Below, piece after piece: positions 44,017 through 54,083 of a stretch of 64,000 nucleotides of DNA. This DNA comes from Sphingopyxis sp. MSC1_008. Lineage in GTDB: Bacteria; Pseudomonadota; Alphaproteobacteria; Sphingomonadales; Sphingomonadaceae. Under the pieces are notes generated by a model, which was given only the letters and a program-made list of their open reading frames with translations, made no database searches and was not told where the DNA came from. Each line of letters starts with the position of its first letter. Position 1 is the stretch's first letter. The stretch spans positions 101,707-165,706 of the forward strand of contig NZ_JALPRD010000010.1 in NCBI RefSeq assembly GCF_023197165.1, given 5' to 3'. The position numbers and the translations under genes are program-made.

Positions 44017-45219
44017 TTGCCCCCAGCAAATGTGCCGCATGCGCCGTCCGCCAAAATCACAGTCGTTGGCACGGGCTATGTCGGTATTTCCAACGCCATC
44101 TTGCTGGCGCAGCGCAATGAGGTGATCGCGCTCGACATCGATGCGCGCAAGGTCGAGCAGATCAACGCGAAGCAATCGCCGATCGCCGATCCCGAGATCG
44201 AGGATTATCTAGCGAACAGGCCGCTCAATCTGATCGCGACGACCGACCGCGACGCGGCGTATGAAGGCGCGGATTTCGTCATCGTCGCGACGCCGACCGA
44301 CTATGATCCCGACACCAATTATTTCAACACGCGCACGGTCGAGAGTGTGATCGCCGACGCGCTGGTGAAGGCGCCAGGCGCGCTGATCATCGTCAAATCG
44401 ACCGTGCCAGTGGGCTTCACCGAGCGGATGCGGGCCGAGCATGGCAGCGACGCGATCGTCTTTTCGCCCGAATTCCTCCGCGAAGGACGCGCGCTTTACG
44501 ACAATCTCCATCCCTCGCGCATCATCGTCGGCAATACGCATCCGCGCGCCGCAGAATTCGCGCGCCTGCTGCTCGAAGGGTCGCTCAAGCCCGAAGCAGA
44601 GATTTTACAGACGGGCAATACCGAGGCCGAGGCGATCAAGCTGTTCGCCAACACCTATCTTGCGATGCGCGTCGCCTTCTTCAACGAACTTGATACCTAT
44701 GCCGCCTCGCACGGCGTGGATTCGCGCCAGGTGATCGACGGCGTTTGCCTCGATCCGCGGATCGGGCAATTCTACAACAATCCGTCCTTTGGCTATGGCG
44801 GCTATTGCCTGCCCAAAGACACCAAGCAGATGCTCGCGAATTACAGCGAAGTTCCGCAGAATCTGATCCAGGCGATCGTGTCGTCGAACACGACGCGCAA
44901 GGATTTCATCGCGTCTGAAGTCATCAAGCGCGCCCCGCGCGTCGTCGGTATCCACCGGCTCGCGATGAAGGCGGGATCGGACAATTTCCGCGCCAGCAGC
45001 ATATTGGGTGTGATGAAGCGGGTGAAGGCCAAGGGCATCGAAGTGATCGTCTATGAACCTCTGGTCGAGGAGGATCGCCTGTTCAACTCGCGCGTCATCC
45101 GCGATCTTGCTGCGTTCAAGGCCGAGGCCGACGTCATCATCGCGAACCGCGTGACCGACGATCTCGCCGATGTCGCGGACAAGGTTTACAGCCGGGACCT
45201 GTTCGGCGCCGATTCCTGA
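44017..45219 (+). CDS. ugd: UDP-glucose 6-dehydrogenase
   Basis: The E. coli Ugd-type enzyme of ~400 residues: Rossmann [39 protein letters not shown] and [14 protein letters not shown] [18 protein letters not shown] with catalytic Cys264. TTG 44017 has GAGG 8 bases upstream and is the preferred start; TTG 43978 has no ribosome site. It oxidises UDP-glucose to UDP-glucuronic acid with 2 NAD+. It would supply UDP-GlcA (and via the 4-epimerase, UDP-GalA) for surface glycans. Confidence 0.95.
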   Translation: MPPANVPHAPSAKITVVGTGYVGISNAILLAQRNEVIALDIDARKVEQINAKQSPIADPEIEDYLANRPLNLIATTDRDAAYEGADFVIVATPTDYDPDTNYFNTRTVESVIADALVKAPGALIIVKSTVPVGFTERMRAEHGSDAIVFSPEFLREGRALYDNLHPSRIIVGNTHPRAAEFARLLLEGSLKPEAEILQTGNTEAEAIKLFANTYLAMRVAFFNELDTYAASHGVDSRQVIDGVCLDPRIGQFYNNPSFGYGGYCLPKDTKQMLANYSEVPQNLIQAIVSSNTTRKDFIASEVIKRAPRVVGIHRLAMKAGSDNFRASSILGVMKRVKAKGIEVIVYEPLVEEDRLFNSRVIRDLAAFKAEADVIIANRVTDDLADVADKVYSRDLFGADS

Positions 45220-45352
45220 CTTTTCTCCATCGCCGCAACTCGCCGCATCGCCGGGAACTGTCCCATTGTCGGAGAGTTAGCTTGTCAAATGGGGAGAAAC
45301 GGGTTGCACAGCCATATCTCGCAAGCCACAAGTGCGTACCGGTGGCCAGCGA

Positions 45353-47704
45353 ATGAAAAAATCTGAAAATTCCTGTGTATCGTCAGGCAGCCGATCCTCG
45401 CGGGTGCGGCCGCTATTGATCGGTGCGACTTCCTTTATTTGCCTCGCCTGGGCCGGCGCTGCCAATGCGCAGCAGGTCGAACCGCCGAAGGTCGTGCCGA
45501 CGCTCGGGACCGCCGCTTCGGAGCAGATTGCGGCGCCTTCGCCGCCACCGCCCGATGTGCAACTGCCCGAAGTCGAACCGATCATCAGCGACGAGGAGTT
45601 CGAGAAGGCGATCCCGCCGATCAGCGCCGAGGATGATGCTGAGCTCGACCGACCGCTGGAATCGATCGCCGATTTCGAAAAGCGCCAGGCGGCCGAGGCC
45701 GCGCAAGGCGTAAAACCGGCCGCCGAGGGCTCCGCAGAAGCGACGGTCGAAGCCAATCCGCCGCAGGTCGATGGCATTCCCGTGCCGGCACTCGCCGACG
45801 GCGATACCGTCGAGGCGATCGGCGACGCGCCAATCAGCGACGTCGAGCTTGCCGCACCGCTGCCGCCGCTCGAAAATTTCAACGTCGAGCCGGTCCAGTT
45901 CGCCGAGGCCGAGGACGACAAGGAAAATGTCAGCGTCGCCTATACGGTGCAGGTCAATGGGCTGAGCGCCGCCGACGACAGCACCGACATTGATCTCGCC
46001 GATCTGTTCGGCGACCTGTCGGCGCTTTACGACGGCGACGGCAAGGCCGACAATACGGCGATGATCCGTGCGCGCCTGACCGCCGACGGCGAACTGATGC
46101 ACCGCGTCCTCGCGTCCGAGGGCTATTATGATGCGATCGTCGATACGCGGATCGACCGCGGCGAGCGCGAGGAAGGACAGGAGGGGCAGGGACGCCAGCG
46201 CCGGTCGATCACCGCTGTCATCGATGTGAAGCCGGGCAAGCGCTATACGCTGGCCGATATCATCACCAATGCCGCGCCGACGGTCCCGCCGAGCCTGATC
46301 GCCGACAATTTTCCGCTTGCTGTCGGCGAACCGATTGTCGCGCAGCGGATCCAGGGTGCCGAAGCGGCGATCGCGCTCAAGCTGCCGCAGGAAGGCTATC
46401 CCTTTGCCAAGGTCGGGCAGCGCGACATATTGCTCGACGGCGCGACGGGCGACGGCGTCTACACCTTGCCGGTCGATATCGGGAAACGGTCGCGCTTTGG
46501 CGGGATCGAGACGACGGGCGACCTGGCGTTCGATGCCGAGCATGTCGAGGTACTCGCGCGGTTCAAACGCGGCGACCTCTACGACAGCCGCATGGTCGAC
46601 GACCTTCGCCAAGCACTCGTCGCGACGGGGCTGTTCGCGACCGTCGCCGCCGAACCGCAGCCGACGGGCGAAAGCGCGGGCGACGATACCGAATATGTGA
46701 CGATGCTGGTGACCCAGCAGGCCGGCCCGCCGCGCACGCTGGCCGCCAGTGCGGGTTATGGCACCGGCGAAGGCATCCGGCTCGAAGGAAGCTGGACGCA
46801 TCGCAACCTGTTTCCACCTGAAGGCGCGCTGACCTTCCGCGGCGTATTGGGCACGCAGGAACAGGGGATCGGGGCGACGCTGCGCCGCTCGAACGCCGGC
46901 CGGCGCGATCGTACCATGGAGCTCGTTACCGAGGTCAAACGCAGCAACTATGATGCCTTCAATGCGATCACGGGCCGCGTCGGCGTGCGCGTCAGCTATG
47001 ATTCGACCCCGATCTGGCAGAAGAAATTCACCTATGCCTATGGCGCCGAGCTGATCGCGACGCGCGAGGATGATTATGATTTCACGACGGGCACGCGGTC
47101 CTATGATTTCTACACCATCCTCGGGCTGACGGGGCAGGTCGGGATGGACCGCACCGACAGCCTGCTCGACCCGACGAAGGGCTTTCGCATCACGAGCCTG
47201 ATCCAGCCCGAGGGCTCGCTCGCCGGCAGCTTCTCCCCTTATGCGCGTCTGCGGACCGACGTCAGCGGCTATTATCCGGTGACCGACAGCATCGTGGTCG
47301 CGGGACGCGTGCGCGTCGGATCGATTCTTGGTGCGGCGCGCGAGAAGTTGGCGCCGTCGCGGCGCTTTTACGCGGGCGGCGGCGGCTCGGTGCGCGGTTT
47401 TGGTTATCAGGAACTTGGGCCAAAAGATCCGAACAACGACCCAATCGGCGGGCGCAGCGTCGCCGAGGCGGCGTTCGAGGCGCGCTATCGCTTCGGTAAT
47501 TTCGGCGTCGTCGGCTTCGTCGATGCCGGGCAGGTGTATCGTTCGTCGGCACCGACCTTCCAGAGTCTGCGCTTCGGTGCGGGCATCGGCGCGCGTTATT
47601 ATACGAACTTCGGCCCGATGCGATTCGACATCGCGACCCCCATCGGGCGCAAGCCGGGTGAGGCGCGCGTCAGCGTTTATGTTTCGATCGGGCAGGCATT
47701 CTGA
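45353..47704 (+). CDS. tamA: TamA-like outer-membrane translocation and assembly protein (Omp85 family)
   Basis: 783 residues from ATG 45353 (an in-frame GTG at 45332 is less likely). A signal peptide ends in AGAANA before QQVEPP. A ~180-residue acidic/proline-rich region follows, then POTRA-like repeats (~residues 200-440), then an Omp85 beta-barrel with GGGGSVRGFGYQELGP and a terminal Phe in VSVYVSIGQAF, the barrel C-signal. The long acidic N-terminal insert is unusual for TamA. tamB starts within its stop codon. Confidence 0.92.
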   Translation: MKKSENSCVSSGSRSSRVRPLLIGATSFICLAWAGAANAQQVEPPKVVPTLGTAASEQIAAPSPPPPDVQLPEVEPIISDEEFEKAIPPISAEDDAELDRPLESIADFEKRQAAEAAQGVKPAAEGSAEATVEANPPQVDGIPVPALADGDTVEAIGDAPISDVELAAPLPPLENFNVEPVQFAEAEDDKENVSVAYTVQVNGLSAADDSTDIDLADLFGDLSALYDGDGKADNTAMIRARLTADGELMHRVLASEGYYDAIVDTRIDRGEREEGQEGQGRQRRSITAVIDVKPGKRYTLADIITNAAPTVPPSLIADNFPLAVGEPIVAQRIQGAEAAIALKLPQEGYPFAKVGQRDILLDGATGDGVYTLPVDIGKRSRFGGIETTGDLAFDAEHVEVLARFKRGDLYDSRMVDDLRQALVATGLFATVAAEPQPTGESAGDDTEYVTMLVTQQAGPPRTLAASAGYGTGEGIRLEGSWTHRNLFPPEGALTFRGVLGTQEQGIGATLRRSNAGRRDRTMELVTEVKRSNYDAFNAITGRVGVRVSYDSTPIWQKKFTYAYGAELIATREDDYDFTTGTRSYDFYTILGLTGQVGMDRTDSLLDPTKGFRITSLIQPEGSLAGSFSPYARLRTDVSGYYPVTDSIVVAGRVRVGSILGAAREKLAPSRRFYAGGGGSVRGFGYQELGPKDPNNDPIGGRSVAEAAFEARYRFGNFGVVGFVDAGQVYRSSAPTFQSLRFGAGIGARYYTNFGPMRFDIATPIGRKPGEARVSVYVSIGQAF

Positions 47705-50700
47705 TGGCCGACGACGCGCCTTTCGCCGACGAAGGAGCAGCACCGGCGAAAGCCTCGCGTTCGTGGTCGCTTACCATATTACGCTGGATCGGGCTGACGC
47801 TGCTCGGGCTGGTGCTGTTGTTCGCGCTGTTCCTCGTCGGGCTCAACAGCGATGCCGGACGGCGTTTCGTCGTCACCCAGATCGAGAAATATGAATTCGA
47901 AAACGGGATGAGGATCGGCATCGGCCGCCTCGACGGCTCGCTCTATGGCCAGATGATCATCCGCAATTTCACGCTGTCGGACCCCAAGGGCGTGTTCCTC
48001 GCGTCGCCCGAGGTCAGGGTCGACTGGCGGCCGATCCGCTATTTCGCGAACCATGTCGATGTCCGCTCGGCCACCGCCGCGACGATGACGATGCGCAAGC
48101 TTCCCGAGTTCAAGATTGTTCCCGACACCGGCGAGCCGCTGCTTCCCGATCTCGACATCGATGTCGGGCTGGTGCGTGTCGATCGTTTCGTCTTCAAACC
48201 ACCGGTGGCGGGCGGGCGTCAGGTCGCAAAATTGAACGGTAAGATCGCGATTGCCGATCGCCGCGCGCAGGTCACCGCCAATGCGGAGACGATCGCGGGC
48301 GGCGGCGGACAGGGCGATGCGCTGAAGCTAGTGCTCGACGCGGTTCCCGAGGCGAACCGGCTCGCGGTCAAGCTCGACGTCACCGCGCCGGAAGGCGGGG
48401 TGCTCGCCGCGATGGGCGGGTTCAAGGAAACGCTGACCGCAAAGCTCGACGGGCGCGGCGACTGGAAGACGTGGAACGGCAATCTGACCGCGAACTTCGG
48501 TGCGGCGCCGCTTGCGCGCGTCGCGCTGACCGGGCGCAACGGCACTTTTGCCGCAAAGGGGACGGCGCAGGCGTCGCGGTTGCTGGCCGGGCCGATGACC
48601 GAGATATTGGGCACCGAAACCGCGATCGACCTGACCGCGCGGCTTCAGGAGCGCAAAGCGGCGATAGACGGACGGCTGTCCTCCGATGCTGCGCAGCTCG
48701 GGATCAGCGGCGGCATCGACCTTGGCAACAGCCGCTATGAAGGGCTGCAACTCGCGGCCAATATCCTCCGGCCAAGCGCGATCGCGCCCGCAGTGCGCGC
48801 CAACGGGCTGCGCGCGACGGCGACGCTTGACGGCACGTTCGCATTGCCGACGGTCGATTATAAAGCCGACGCCAACAGCCTCGCGTTCAACGACATCGTC
48901 GTCGAGGGACTGAGTCTCGCGGGCAGGGCGCGCGTCGATGCCGACCAGATCGTGATTCCCGTCGCGGGCCGCGCCACGCGCATTCGCGGGCTCGATACCG
49001 TCGCGGGCGGCACGCTGGTGCAGGTGCGGCTCGACGGCGATCTCGCCTACAGCAACGGCCGCATCCTCAGCGACAATCTGCGCCTGCGCTCGCCGCGTAT
49101 CGATGCAAAGGCGATCATCATCGCCGACCTCAACAAGGGCTTCTACACCGGGGCGATCGACGGGCGGATCAACGATTATCGCATAGAGAGCGTCGGTATT
49201 TTCGACATCGACACCGATGCCGATTTGAAGACCGCGCCGCGCGGCGGGTTCGAGATCGTCGGCCGCGTCCGCGCACGCTCGACCAAGCTGTTCAATTCGG
49301 GCGTGCGCGATTTCCTCGGCGGTAATGCGACGGCGTCGAGCGATGTGCGCTATGGCACCGATGGTATGATCCGCTTCGCCAATTTGCGGATGTCGGCGCC
49401 GCGGCTGCGGGTCACGGGCGGGCAGGGGAGCTATGCGCCGAACGGGCAGATCAAGCTGACCGCGCGCGCCAATTCAACCGATTATGGCCCTGTCGGGATT
49501 CAGCTTGCGGGGACGATCAGCGACCCACGTGCGGTGGTGACCGCTGCAAGGCCGGGCCTCGGGATCGGGCTCGCCAATCTGGTGGCAAAGATCAACGGCG
49601 CGAAAAACGGCTATCGCCTCGCGGCGACCGGCGACACCGACTATGGCCCGCTATCGGCTGATGTCGTGCTGCTGACCGCGTCGGGACCGCTGACGATCGA
49701 TGTCGAGCGCGGCGACCTGTCGGGGATCGGCTTCAACGGGCGATTGGTGAAGAGCGACGCGGGGCCCTTCGTCGGCCAGCTCAACGCCTCGGGGCAGGGA
49801 TTGGGCGGTCTCGTCCGCCTGAGCGCTGCGGGGCAATATCAGGCCGCGGCGATCAACGTTCGCGCGAACGATGTCGTGCTCCCCGGCGCCGCGAAACTCG
49901 CGGTCGGGTCGGCGATCGTCGACGCCGATGTGACGCTCTACGATACGCCGCATATCGTCGCCGACGTCCAGATCGCCGACACGCAGATCCGCGACTATGA
50001 CATCGCGGTTGGACGCGTGAAAATCGACTATCGCGGCGGCACTGGCCGTGCGCAGGCACTGGTCGAGGGCACGAGCGGCGTGCCGTTCCGCATCGCTGCC
50101 AACGCCGATCTCCAGCCCAAACTCTGGCGCGCGGCGGTGCAGGGGCGTGCGACGGGCATCAATTTCCGCACGACCACCCCCGCGCGCATCATTCCCGGCG
50201 CCGACGGTTATGAGCTGCTGCCGACCAATATCAACCTCGGCCGTGGCAGTAGCGCGCGGATCGCCGGGCGCTTCGGAGACGGCATCATGATCCAGAGCCG
50301 GCTCGAACGCGTCAACATGGCGATCCTCAACGCCGTCTATCCCGACATGGGGCTCGGCGGCCGCGCGACGGGCAGCCTCGATTTCGAACAGGCCAATTCG
50401 GACAGTTTCCCGCGCGCCGACGCGCGATTGACGATCACCGGCTTTACCCGCACCACCGCGGCGTCGGTCAGCCAGCCGGTCGACGTCAATTTCGCTGGCA
50501 AATTGCTCGCCGACGGCGGCGAGGCGCGCGCGGTTATGCGCAAGCGCGGCAGCGTGATCGGGCGCCTTCAGGCGTCGCTGCGCCCGCTCGGGGCGGGCGC
50601 AGGCACCTGGACCGAACGGCTGATGGCCGCGCCGCTGGGTGGCGGCATCCGTTACAATGGCCCCGCCGACACGCTCTATTCCTTCTTCGGCCCCGCGACG

Positions 50701-51939
50701 CAGCATGTGTCGGGACCGATCGCGGTCGCCGCCGATTTCAGCTGCAGCGTGTCCGATCCGTGCCTGCAGGGCGTCGTTCGCGGCAAGGATATGGTCTATG
50801 AGAACCAGACCTATGGCACGCGGCTGACCAACATGGTCGTGAACGGCCGCTTCACCGGCAACCGGCTGGAGATCGAGCAGCTCACCGCGACCGCCGGCGA
50901 CGGCACCGTTCAGGCCAAGGGCTATATCAGCCTCGCTTCGGCCGATGGTTATCCGATGAACATCTCGGCGACGCTCGACAATGCGCGCCTCGCCAAGAGC
51001 GAGAATATCGCGGCGCGCGCGACGGGCAATCTGACGCTCGAAAAGGTCGCGGGACAGACCGCGCTCTTGTCGGGAAGCCTGCGCCTTCCCGAAACGCGCT
51101 ATCGTATCATTCGCGAAGGCGCGGCGCAGGTTCCGGTGCTCACCGGCGTACGGCGCAAGCCGCCCGCAGGACGCCAGCGGATCAGCGGCGACGGGCTCGC
51201 GGCGGTCGGCGGCAGCCTGTTCGACCTCATCCGCCTCGATATCACGCTGAAGGCCCCCGACGAAATCTATGTCAGCGGCATGGGGCTCGAATCCGAATGG
51301 AAAGCCGATGTCGTGCTGCGCGGTACAACGCAGGATCCGCGCGTCACCGGCGAAATCGAACTGGTCCGCGGCACGCTCGGCTTTGCGGGTCGCTCGTTCG
51401 AGCTTCAGGAGGGCCGGGTGACCTTCCCGACGGGCGAAGCCTTCGACCCTGCGATCCGGCTGCTCGCGAGCGATACGATCGAGACGGTGACGGTGAGCAT
51501 CAGCGTGACGGGGCGTGCGAGCAATCCGCAGATCGCCTTCTCGAGCGTTCCCGGGCTGCCGCAGGACGAAATCGTCTCGCGCATCCTGTTCGGCGATTCG
51601 ATCACTACGCTGTCGCCGCTGCAGGCGGTGCAACTCGCCTCGTCGCTCAACACGCTGAGCAGCGGGGGCGGGGGATTGAGCCCGCTCGGCGCACTCCAGT
51701 CGGCGACGGGGATCGACCGGCTGCGCGTGCTCGGTCCCGACGATACCGTCGGCCGCGGCGCCGCGCTCGCCGCCGGGCAATATATCACCAAGGATATTTA
51801 TCTGGAGGTGATCACCGACGCGCGCGGCTATACCGCGACGCAGCTCGAAATCAGTCTGACCCCGGCGCTATCGCTGCTCAGCCAGGCGGGCGGATCGGGC
51901 GGATCGAACCTCAGCATCCGCTACCGCAAGGATTATTGA
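47704..51939 (+). CDS. tamB: TamB-like translocation and assembly module protein
   Basis: 1411 residues. One N-terminal membrane helix (~residues 22-46, LTLLGLVLLFALFLVGL) anchors it in the inner membrane, followed by a very long beta-rich periplasmic part and the conserved C-terminal DUF490/TamB domain (AVGGSLFDLIRLDITL, PQDEIVSRILFGDSI). It bridges to TamA for barrel assembly or lipid transport. The start shares a base with the tamA stop (TGATG) and its own stop shares a base with the next start, giving translational coupling. Confidence 0.94.
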   Translation: MADDAPFADEGAAPAKASRSWSLTILRWIGLTLLGLVLLFALFLVGLNSDAGRRFVVTQIEKYEFENGMRIGIGRLDGSLYGQMIIRNFTLSDPKGVFLASPEVRVDWRPIRYFANHVDVRSATAATMTMRKLPEFKIVPDTGEPLLPDLDIDVGLVRVDRFVFKPPVAGGRQVAKLNGKIAIADRRAQVTANAETIAGGGGQGDALKLVLDAVPEANRLAVKLDVTAPEGGVLAAMGGFKETLTAKLDGRGDWKTWNGNLTANFGAAPLARVALTGRNGTFAAKGTAQASRLLAGPMTEILGTETAIDLTARLQERKAAIDGRLSSDAAQLGISGGIDLGNSRYEGLQLAANILRPSAIAPAVRANGLRATATLDGTFALPTVDYKADANSLAFNDIVVEGLSLAGRARVDADQIVIPVAGRATRIRGLDTVAGGTLVQVRLDGDLAYSNGRILSDNLRLRSPRIDAKAIIIADLNKGFYTGAIDGRINDYRIESVGIFDIDTDADLKTAPRGGFEIVGRVRARSTKLFNSGVRDFLGGNATASSDVRYGTDGMIRFANLRMSAPRLRVTGGQGSYAPNGQIKLTARANSTDYGPVGIQLAGTISDPRAVVTAARPGLGIGLANLVAKINGAKNGYRLAATGDTDYGPLSADVVLLTASGPLTIDVERGDLSGIGFNGRLVKSDAGPFVGQLNASGQGLGGLVRLSAAGQYQAAAINVRANDVVLPGAAKLAVGSAIVDADVTLYDTPHIVADVQIADTQIRDYDIAVGRVKIDYRGGTGRAQALVEGTSGVPFRIAANADLQPKLWRAAVQGRATGINFRTTTPARIIPGADGYELLPTNINLGRGSSARIAGRFGDGIMIQSRLERVNMAILNAVYPDMGLGGRATGSLDFEQANSDSFPRADARLTITGFTRTTAASVSQPVDVNFAGKLLADGGEARAVMRKRGSVIGRLQASLRPLGAGAGTWTERLMAAPLGGGIRYNGPADTLYSFFGPATQHVSGPIAVAADFSCSVSDPCLQGVVRGKDMVYENQTYGTRLTNMVVNGRFTGNRLEIEQLTATAGDGTVQAKGYISLASADGYPMNISATLDNARLAKSENIAARATGNLTLEKVAGQTALLSGSLRLPETRYRIIREGAAQVPVLTGVRRKPPAGRQRISGDGLAAVGGSLFDLIRLDITLKAPDEIYVSGMGLESEWKADVVLRGTTQDPRVTGEIELVRGTLGFAGRSFELQEGRVTFPTGEAFDPAIRLLASDTIETVTVSISVTGRASNPQIAFSSVPGLPQDEIVSRILFGDSITTLSPLQAVQLASSLNTLSSGGGGLSPLGALQSATGIDRLRVLGPDDTVGRGAALAAGQYITKDIYLEVITDARGYTATQLEISLTPALSLLSQAGGSGGSNLSIRYRKDY

Positions 51940-52151
51940 TGCGCGCCGCCGTCCTGCTCGTCCCGGTGCTGCTGCTCGCGGCGTGCAAGGACGAACCGCG
52001 TTTCGAAGACCGCTACGACAAGGCCGCGAAGGAGATTGAGGCACGCGCGAAGGCGATGGACGCCGACATCGCCAAGTCCGACGCTGCCGCATCGGAAGGC
52101 TTGCAACCCGCGGCCAAGCCGTCTAACGCGCCTCCGTCATCTGGGGAGTAG
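51939..52151 (+). CDS. Small lipoprotein coupled to tamAB
   Basis: 70 residues: MRAAVLLVPVLLLAACKDEP has a lipobox LAAC with the modified Cys at 16, then a charged helix (KAAKEIEARAKAMDADIAKS) likely to form a short coiled coil, and a flexible Pro/Ser tail. It overlaps the tamB stop by one base (TGATG). Its own stop TAG (52149-52151) is part of the conserved GGGGAGTAG start of the riboswitch that follows. Function unknown; its position suggests a partner of the Tam machine. Confidence 0.82.
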   Translation: MRAAVLLVPVLLLAACKDEPRFEDRYDKAAKEIEARAKAMDADIAKSDAAASEGLQPAAKPSNAPPSSGE

Positions 52152-52245
52152 CCAGCCGTCGTTCGCGACGGGCCACCGTGTCAACATACTCGGCCGAGAG
52201 GTCGTGGTGCGGTGAAAGCGGGAGACCGCTTGGGCGAGACCAATG
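52141..52245 (+). ncRNA. yybP-ykoY manganese-sensing riboswitch
   Basis: The conserved elements appear in order: GGGGAGTAGCC (52143), CGTGTCAACATACTCGG (52178-52194) and GGGCGAGACC (52232-52241), with a paired arm between. These match the yybP-ykoY aptamer, which binds Mn2+. It lies ~80 bp ahead of a UPF0016/GDT1 exporter gene, a class that this riboswitch family commonly controls. The expression platform in 52245-52323 is not resolved; it probably turns the gene on when manganese is high. Confidence 0.92.
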
Positions 52246-52323
52246 GCATCAACCTTCGTCCGGGCCGGGCGGCGGGTTTGATGTCTATTGGAATCGCGAA
52301 GCCGCTCGGCCCTGGAGTACCCC

Positions 52324-52896
52324 ATGGAAGCCCTGTTCACCTCCACCGCCGTCGTCGCGCTCGCTGAAGTCGGCGACAAGACGCAACTGCTCGCAATCCT
52401 GCTCGCAACGCGGTTCAATCGCCCGGTGCCGATCATCCTTGGCATATTGGTCGCGACGCTCGCGAACCATGCGCTCGCGGCGCTGCTCGGTGCGTCAGCG
52501 GCGGCATTTCTCGACAGCCCGGTCTTTCGTTATGCGATCGGCTTGTCGTTTATCGCTATGGCGGCGTGGACGCTAATCCCTGACAAGTTTGAGGACGATG
52601 ACGCGCCGAAACCGCGGTTCGGGGCTTTCCTGACGACGCTCGTCGCCTTCTTCCTCGTCGAGATGGGCGACAAGACGCAGGTCGCAACGATCGCGCTCGG
52701 TGCGCAATATCACGACGTCGTCGCGGTGACCGCGGGCACCACATTAGGGATGATGATCGCCAATGTGCCCGCGATCTTCCTCGGCCACGAACTGCTCAAG
52801 CGCGTCGATCTCGCGAAGGTTCGCAAGGTCGCTGCGGCCCTGTTCCTCGTGATCGGCCTGTGGGTGCTGGTGCAGACTGCGGGCTGGCTGGGCTAG
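52324..52896 (+). CDS. UPF0016/GDT1 (TMEM165-like) cation exporter, probably Mn2+
   Basis: 190 residues, six predicted helices in two halves, each with the family motif ExGDKTQ: AEVGDKTQLLAI (~residue 14) and VEMGDKTQVATI (~113). The acidic residues form the ion site. Members export Mn2+ or Ca2+ from the cytosol. ATG 52324 was chosen because it starts the first helix. The upstream yybP-ykoY riboswitch strongly supports Mn2+ export. Its stop overlaps the convergent galE stop in a shared CTAG. Confidence 0.94.
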   Translation: MEALFTSTAVVALAEVGDKTQLLAILLATRFNRPVPIILGILVATLANHALAALLGASAAAFLDSPVFRYAIGLSFIAMAAWTLIPDKFEDDDAPKPRFGAFLTTLVAFFLVEMGDKTQVATIALGAQYHDVVAVTAGTTLGMMIANVPAIFLGHELLKRVDLAKVRKVAAALFLVIGLWVLVQTAGWLG

Positions 52897-53909
52897 TCGG
52901 CGTTTCGCGTCGCGAGCATATGCTCGAAGCGCCAACTCGACGAACACATGGCGTCGAGGTCGCGCTCTGCCGTCCAGCCCAGTTCGCGCGCGGCGCGTTC
53001 GGGGCTGGCGAAGCAACTCGCGACGTCGCCGTCGCGGCGCGGGGCGATGCGAAAGGGGATGGGCACGCCGTTCACGCGCTCGAACGCTTTGACCATGTCG
53101 AGCACCGAATAGCCCGTTCCCGTGCCGAGGTTCCATATCGAGAGCGGCTGGTTGGTCTTCGCGATCGCATCGAGTGCGGCGACATGGCCGTCGGCGAGGT
53201 CGACGACGTGGATATAGTCGCGCACCCCGGTGCCGTCGGGCGTGTCATAGTCGTTGCCGAACACCGATAGCTCTTTGAGCCGCCCGGCGGCAACGCGGCC
53301 GATGAAGGGCATCAGATTGTTCGGAACGCCGTTCGGATTCTCGCCGATCAGCCCACTGTCATGCGCACCGACCGGGTTGAAATAGCGCAGGATGGCGATG
53401 CGCCATTCGGGATCGGCGGCGGCGACATCGGCGAGCATTTCCTCGATCATCAGCTTGGTGCGGCCATAGGGGTTGGTCGCCGAGGTGGGGTGATTTTCGT
53501 CGAGCGGCAAATATTGCGGCTGGCCGTACACCGTCGCGCTCGATGAGAAGACGAGCGTCTTTGCCCCGCAATCGGCCATCGCCTCAAGCAGCGACAAGGT
53601 GCCGCGGACGTTGTTGTCGTAATATTTCATCGGCTCGGCGACCGATTCACCCACGGCTTTGAGGCCCGCGAAATGGATCACCGCCTCGATCGCGTGGCCG
53701 AGCATCACTTCGCGCAGCGCGTCGCCGTTGCGGATGTCGCCGGTTACGAGCGGAACCGGCTGGCCCGTGATCGCCTCAAGCCGCTCCATGACCGATGGAT
53801 CGCTGTTCGACAAATTGTCGAAACACACCACATGATGGCCCGCGGAAACGAGGGGTGCCGCAACGTGGCTGCCGATATAGCCCGCACCGCCCGTCAGTAG
53901 AATATTCAT
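52893..53909 (-). CDS. galE: UDP-glucose 4-epimerase
   Basis: 338 residues, the normal GalE length. NAD-binding TGGAGYIGSHVAA at the N-terminus, HFAGLKAVGESV, SSSATVYG and the catalytic YGRTK. It interconverts UDP-glucose and UDP-galactose and may serve surface glycan synthesis. Its stop pairs with that of the exporter gene in the palindrome CTAG. Confidence 0.95.
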   Translation of the reverse strand: MNILLTGGAGYIGSHVAAPLVSAGHHVVCFDNLSNSDPSVMERLEAITGQPVPLVTGDIRNGDALREVMLGHAIEAVIHFAGLKAVGESVAEPMKYYDNNVRGTLSLLEAMADCGAKTLVFSSSATVYGQPQYLPLDENHPTSATNPYGRTKLMIEEMLADVAAADPEWRIAILRYFNPVGAHDSGLIGENPNGVPNNLMPFIGRVAAGRLKELSVFGNDYDTPDGTGVRDYIHVVDLADGHVAALDAIAKTNQPLSIWNLGTGTGYSVLDMVKAFERVNGVPIPFRIAPRRDGDVASCFASPERAARELGWTAERDLDAMCSSSWRFEHMLATRNAD

Positions 53910-54013
53910 CGCTCGATCATCTCCATTCGCGCGCAGCGGCCGTCGCGGACCGACCTATTCTATCCGCTACATCCTGCCAAATCATTGTCCGTCAGCCATT
54001 CGCCGGTTTTCGT

Positions 54014-54040
54014 GTAACCTTCGCGGCGATATCGGCGAAC
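54014..54040 (+). promoter_or_regulatory. Candidate ECF-type promoter upstream of the sigma factor gene
   Basis: GTAACC (54014-54019) and CGAAC (54036-54040) are spaced by 16 bp and resemble -35 and -10 elements of ECF sigma factors. Such a site 44 bp before the sigma gene would allow self-activation. This is pattern matching only. Confidence 0.4.
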
Positions 54041-54083
54041 AGGTCATCAAACGCCGTCATTCGCTTTTGTTAGGATCCGCCAA

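Noticed and set aside
45413..47743. 776-codon open frame on the minus strand opposite tamA
   Set aside because: It is a shadow of tamA in GC-rich DNA: Arg/Asp/Ala-biased composition, no domain, no ribosome site, and complete overlap with a gene with clear Omp85 motifs.
49651..51780. 709-codon minus-strand open frame opposite tamB
   Set aside because: Same reason: composition is typical of an antisense shadow and the plus strand has a recognisable TamB domain.
53910..54083. tRNA or small RNA in the galE-sigma factor gap
   Set aside because: No cloverleaf or conserved arm could be formed; only the ECF promoter-like elements were seen.
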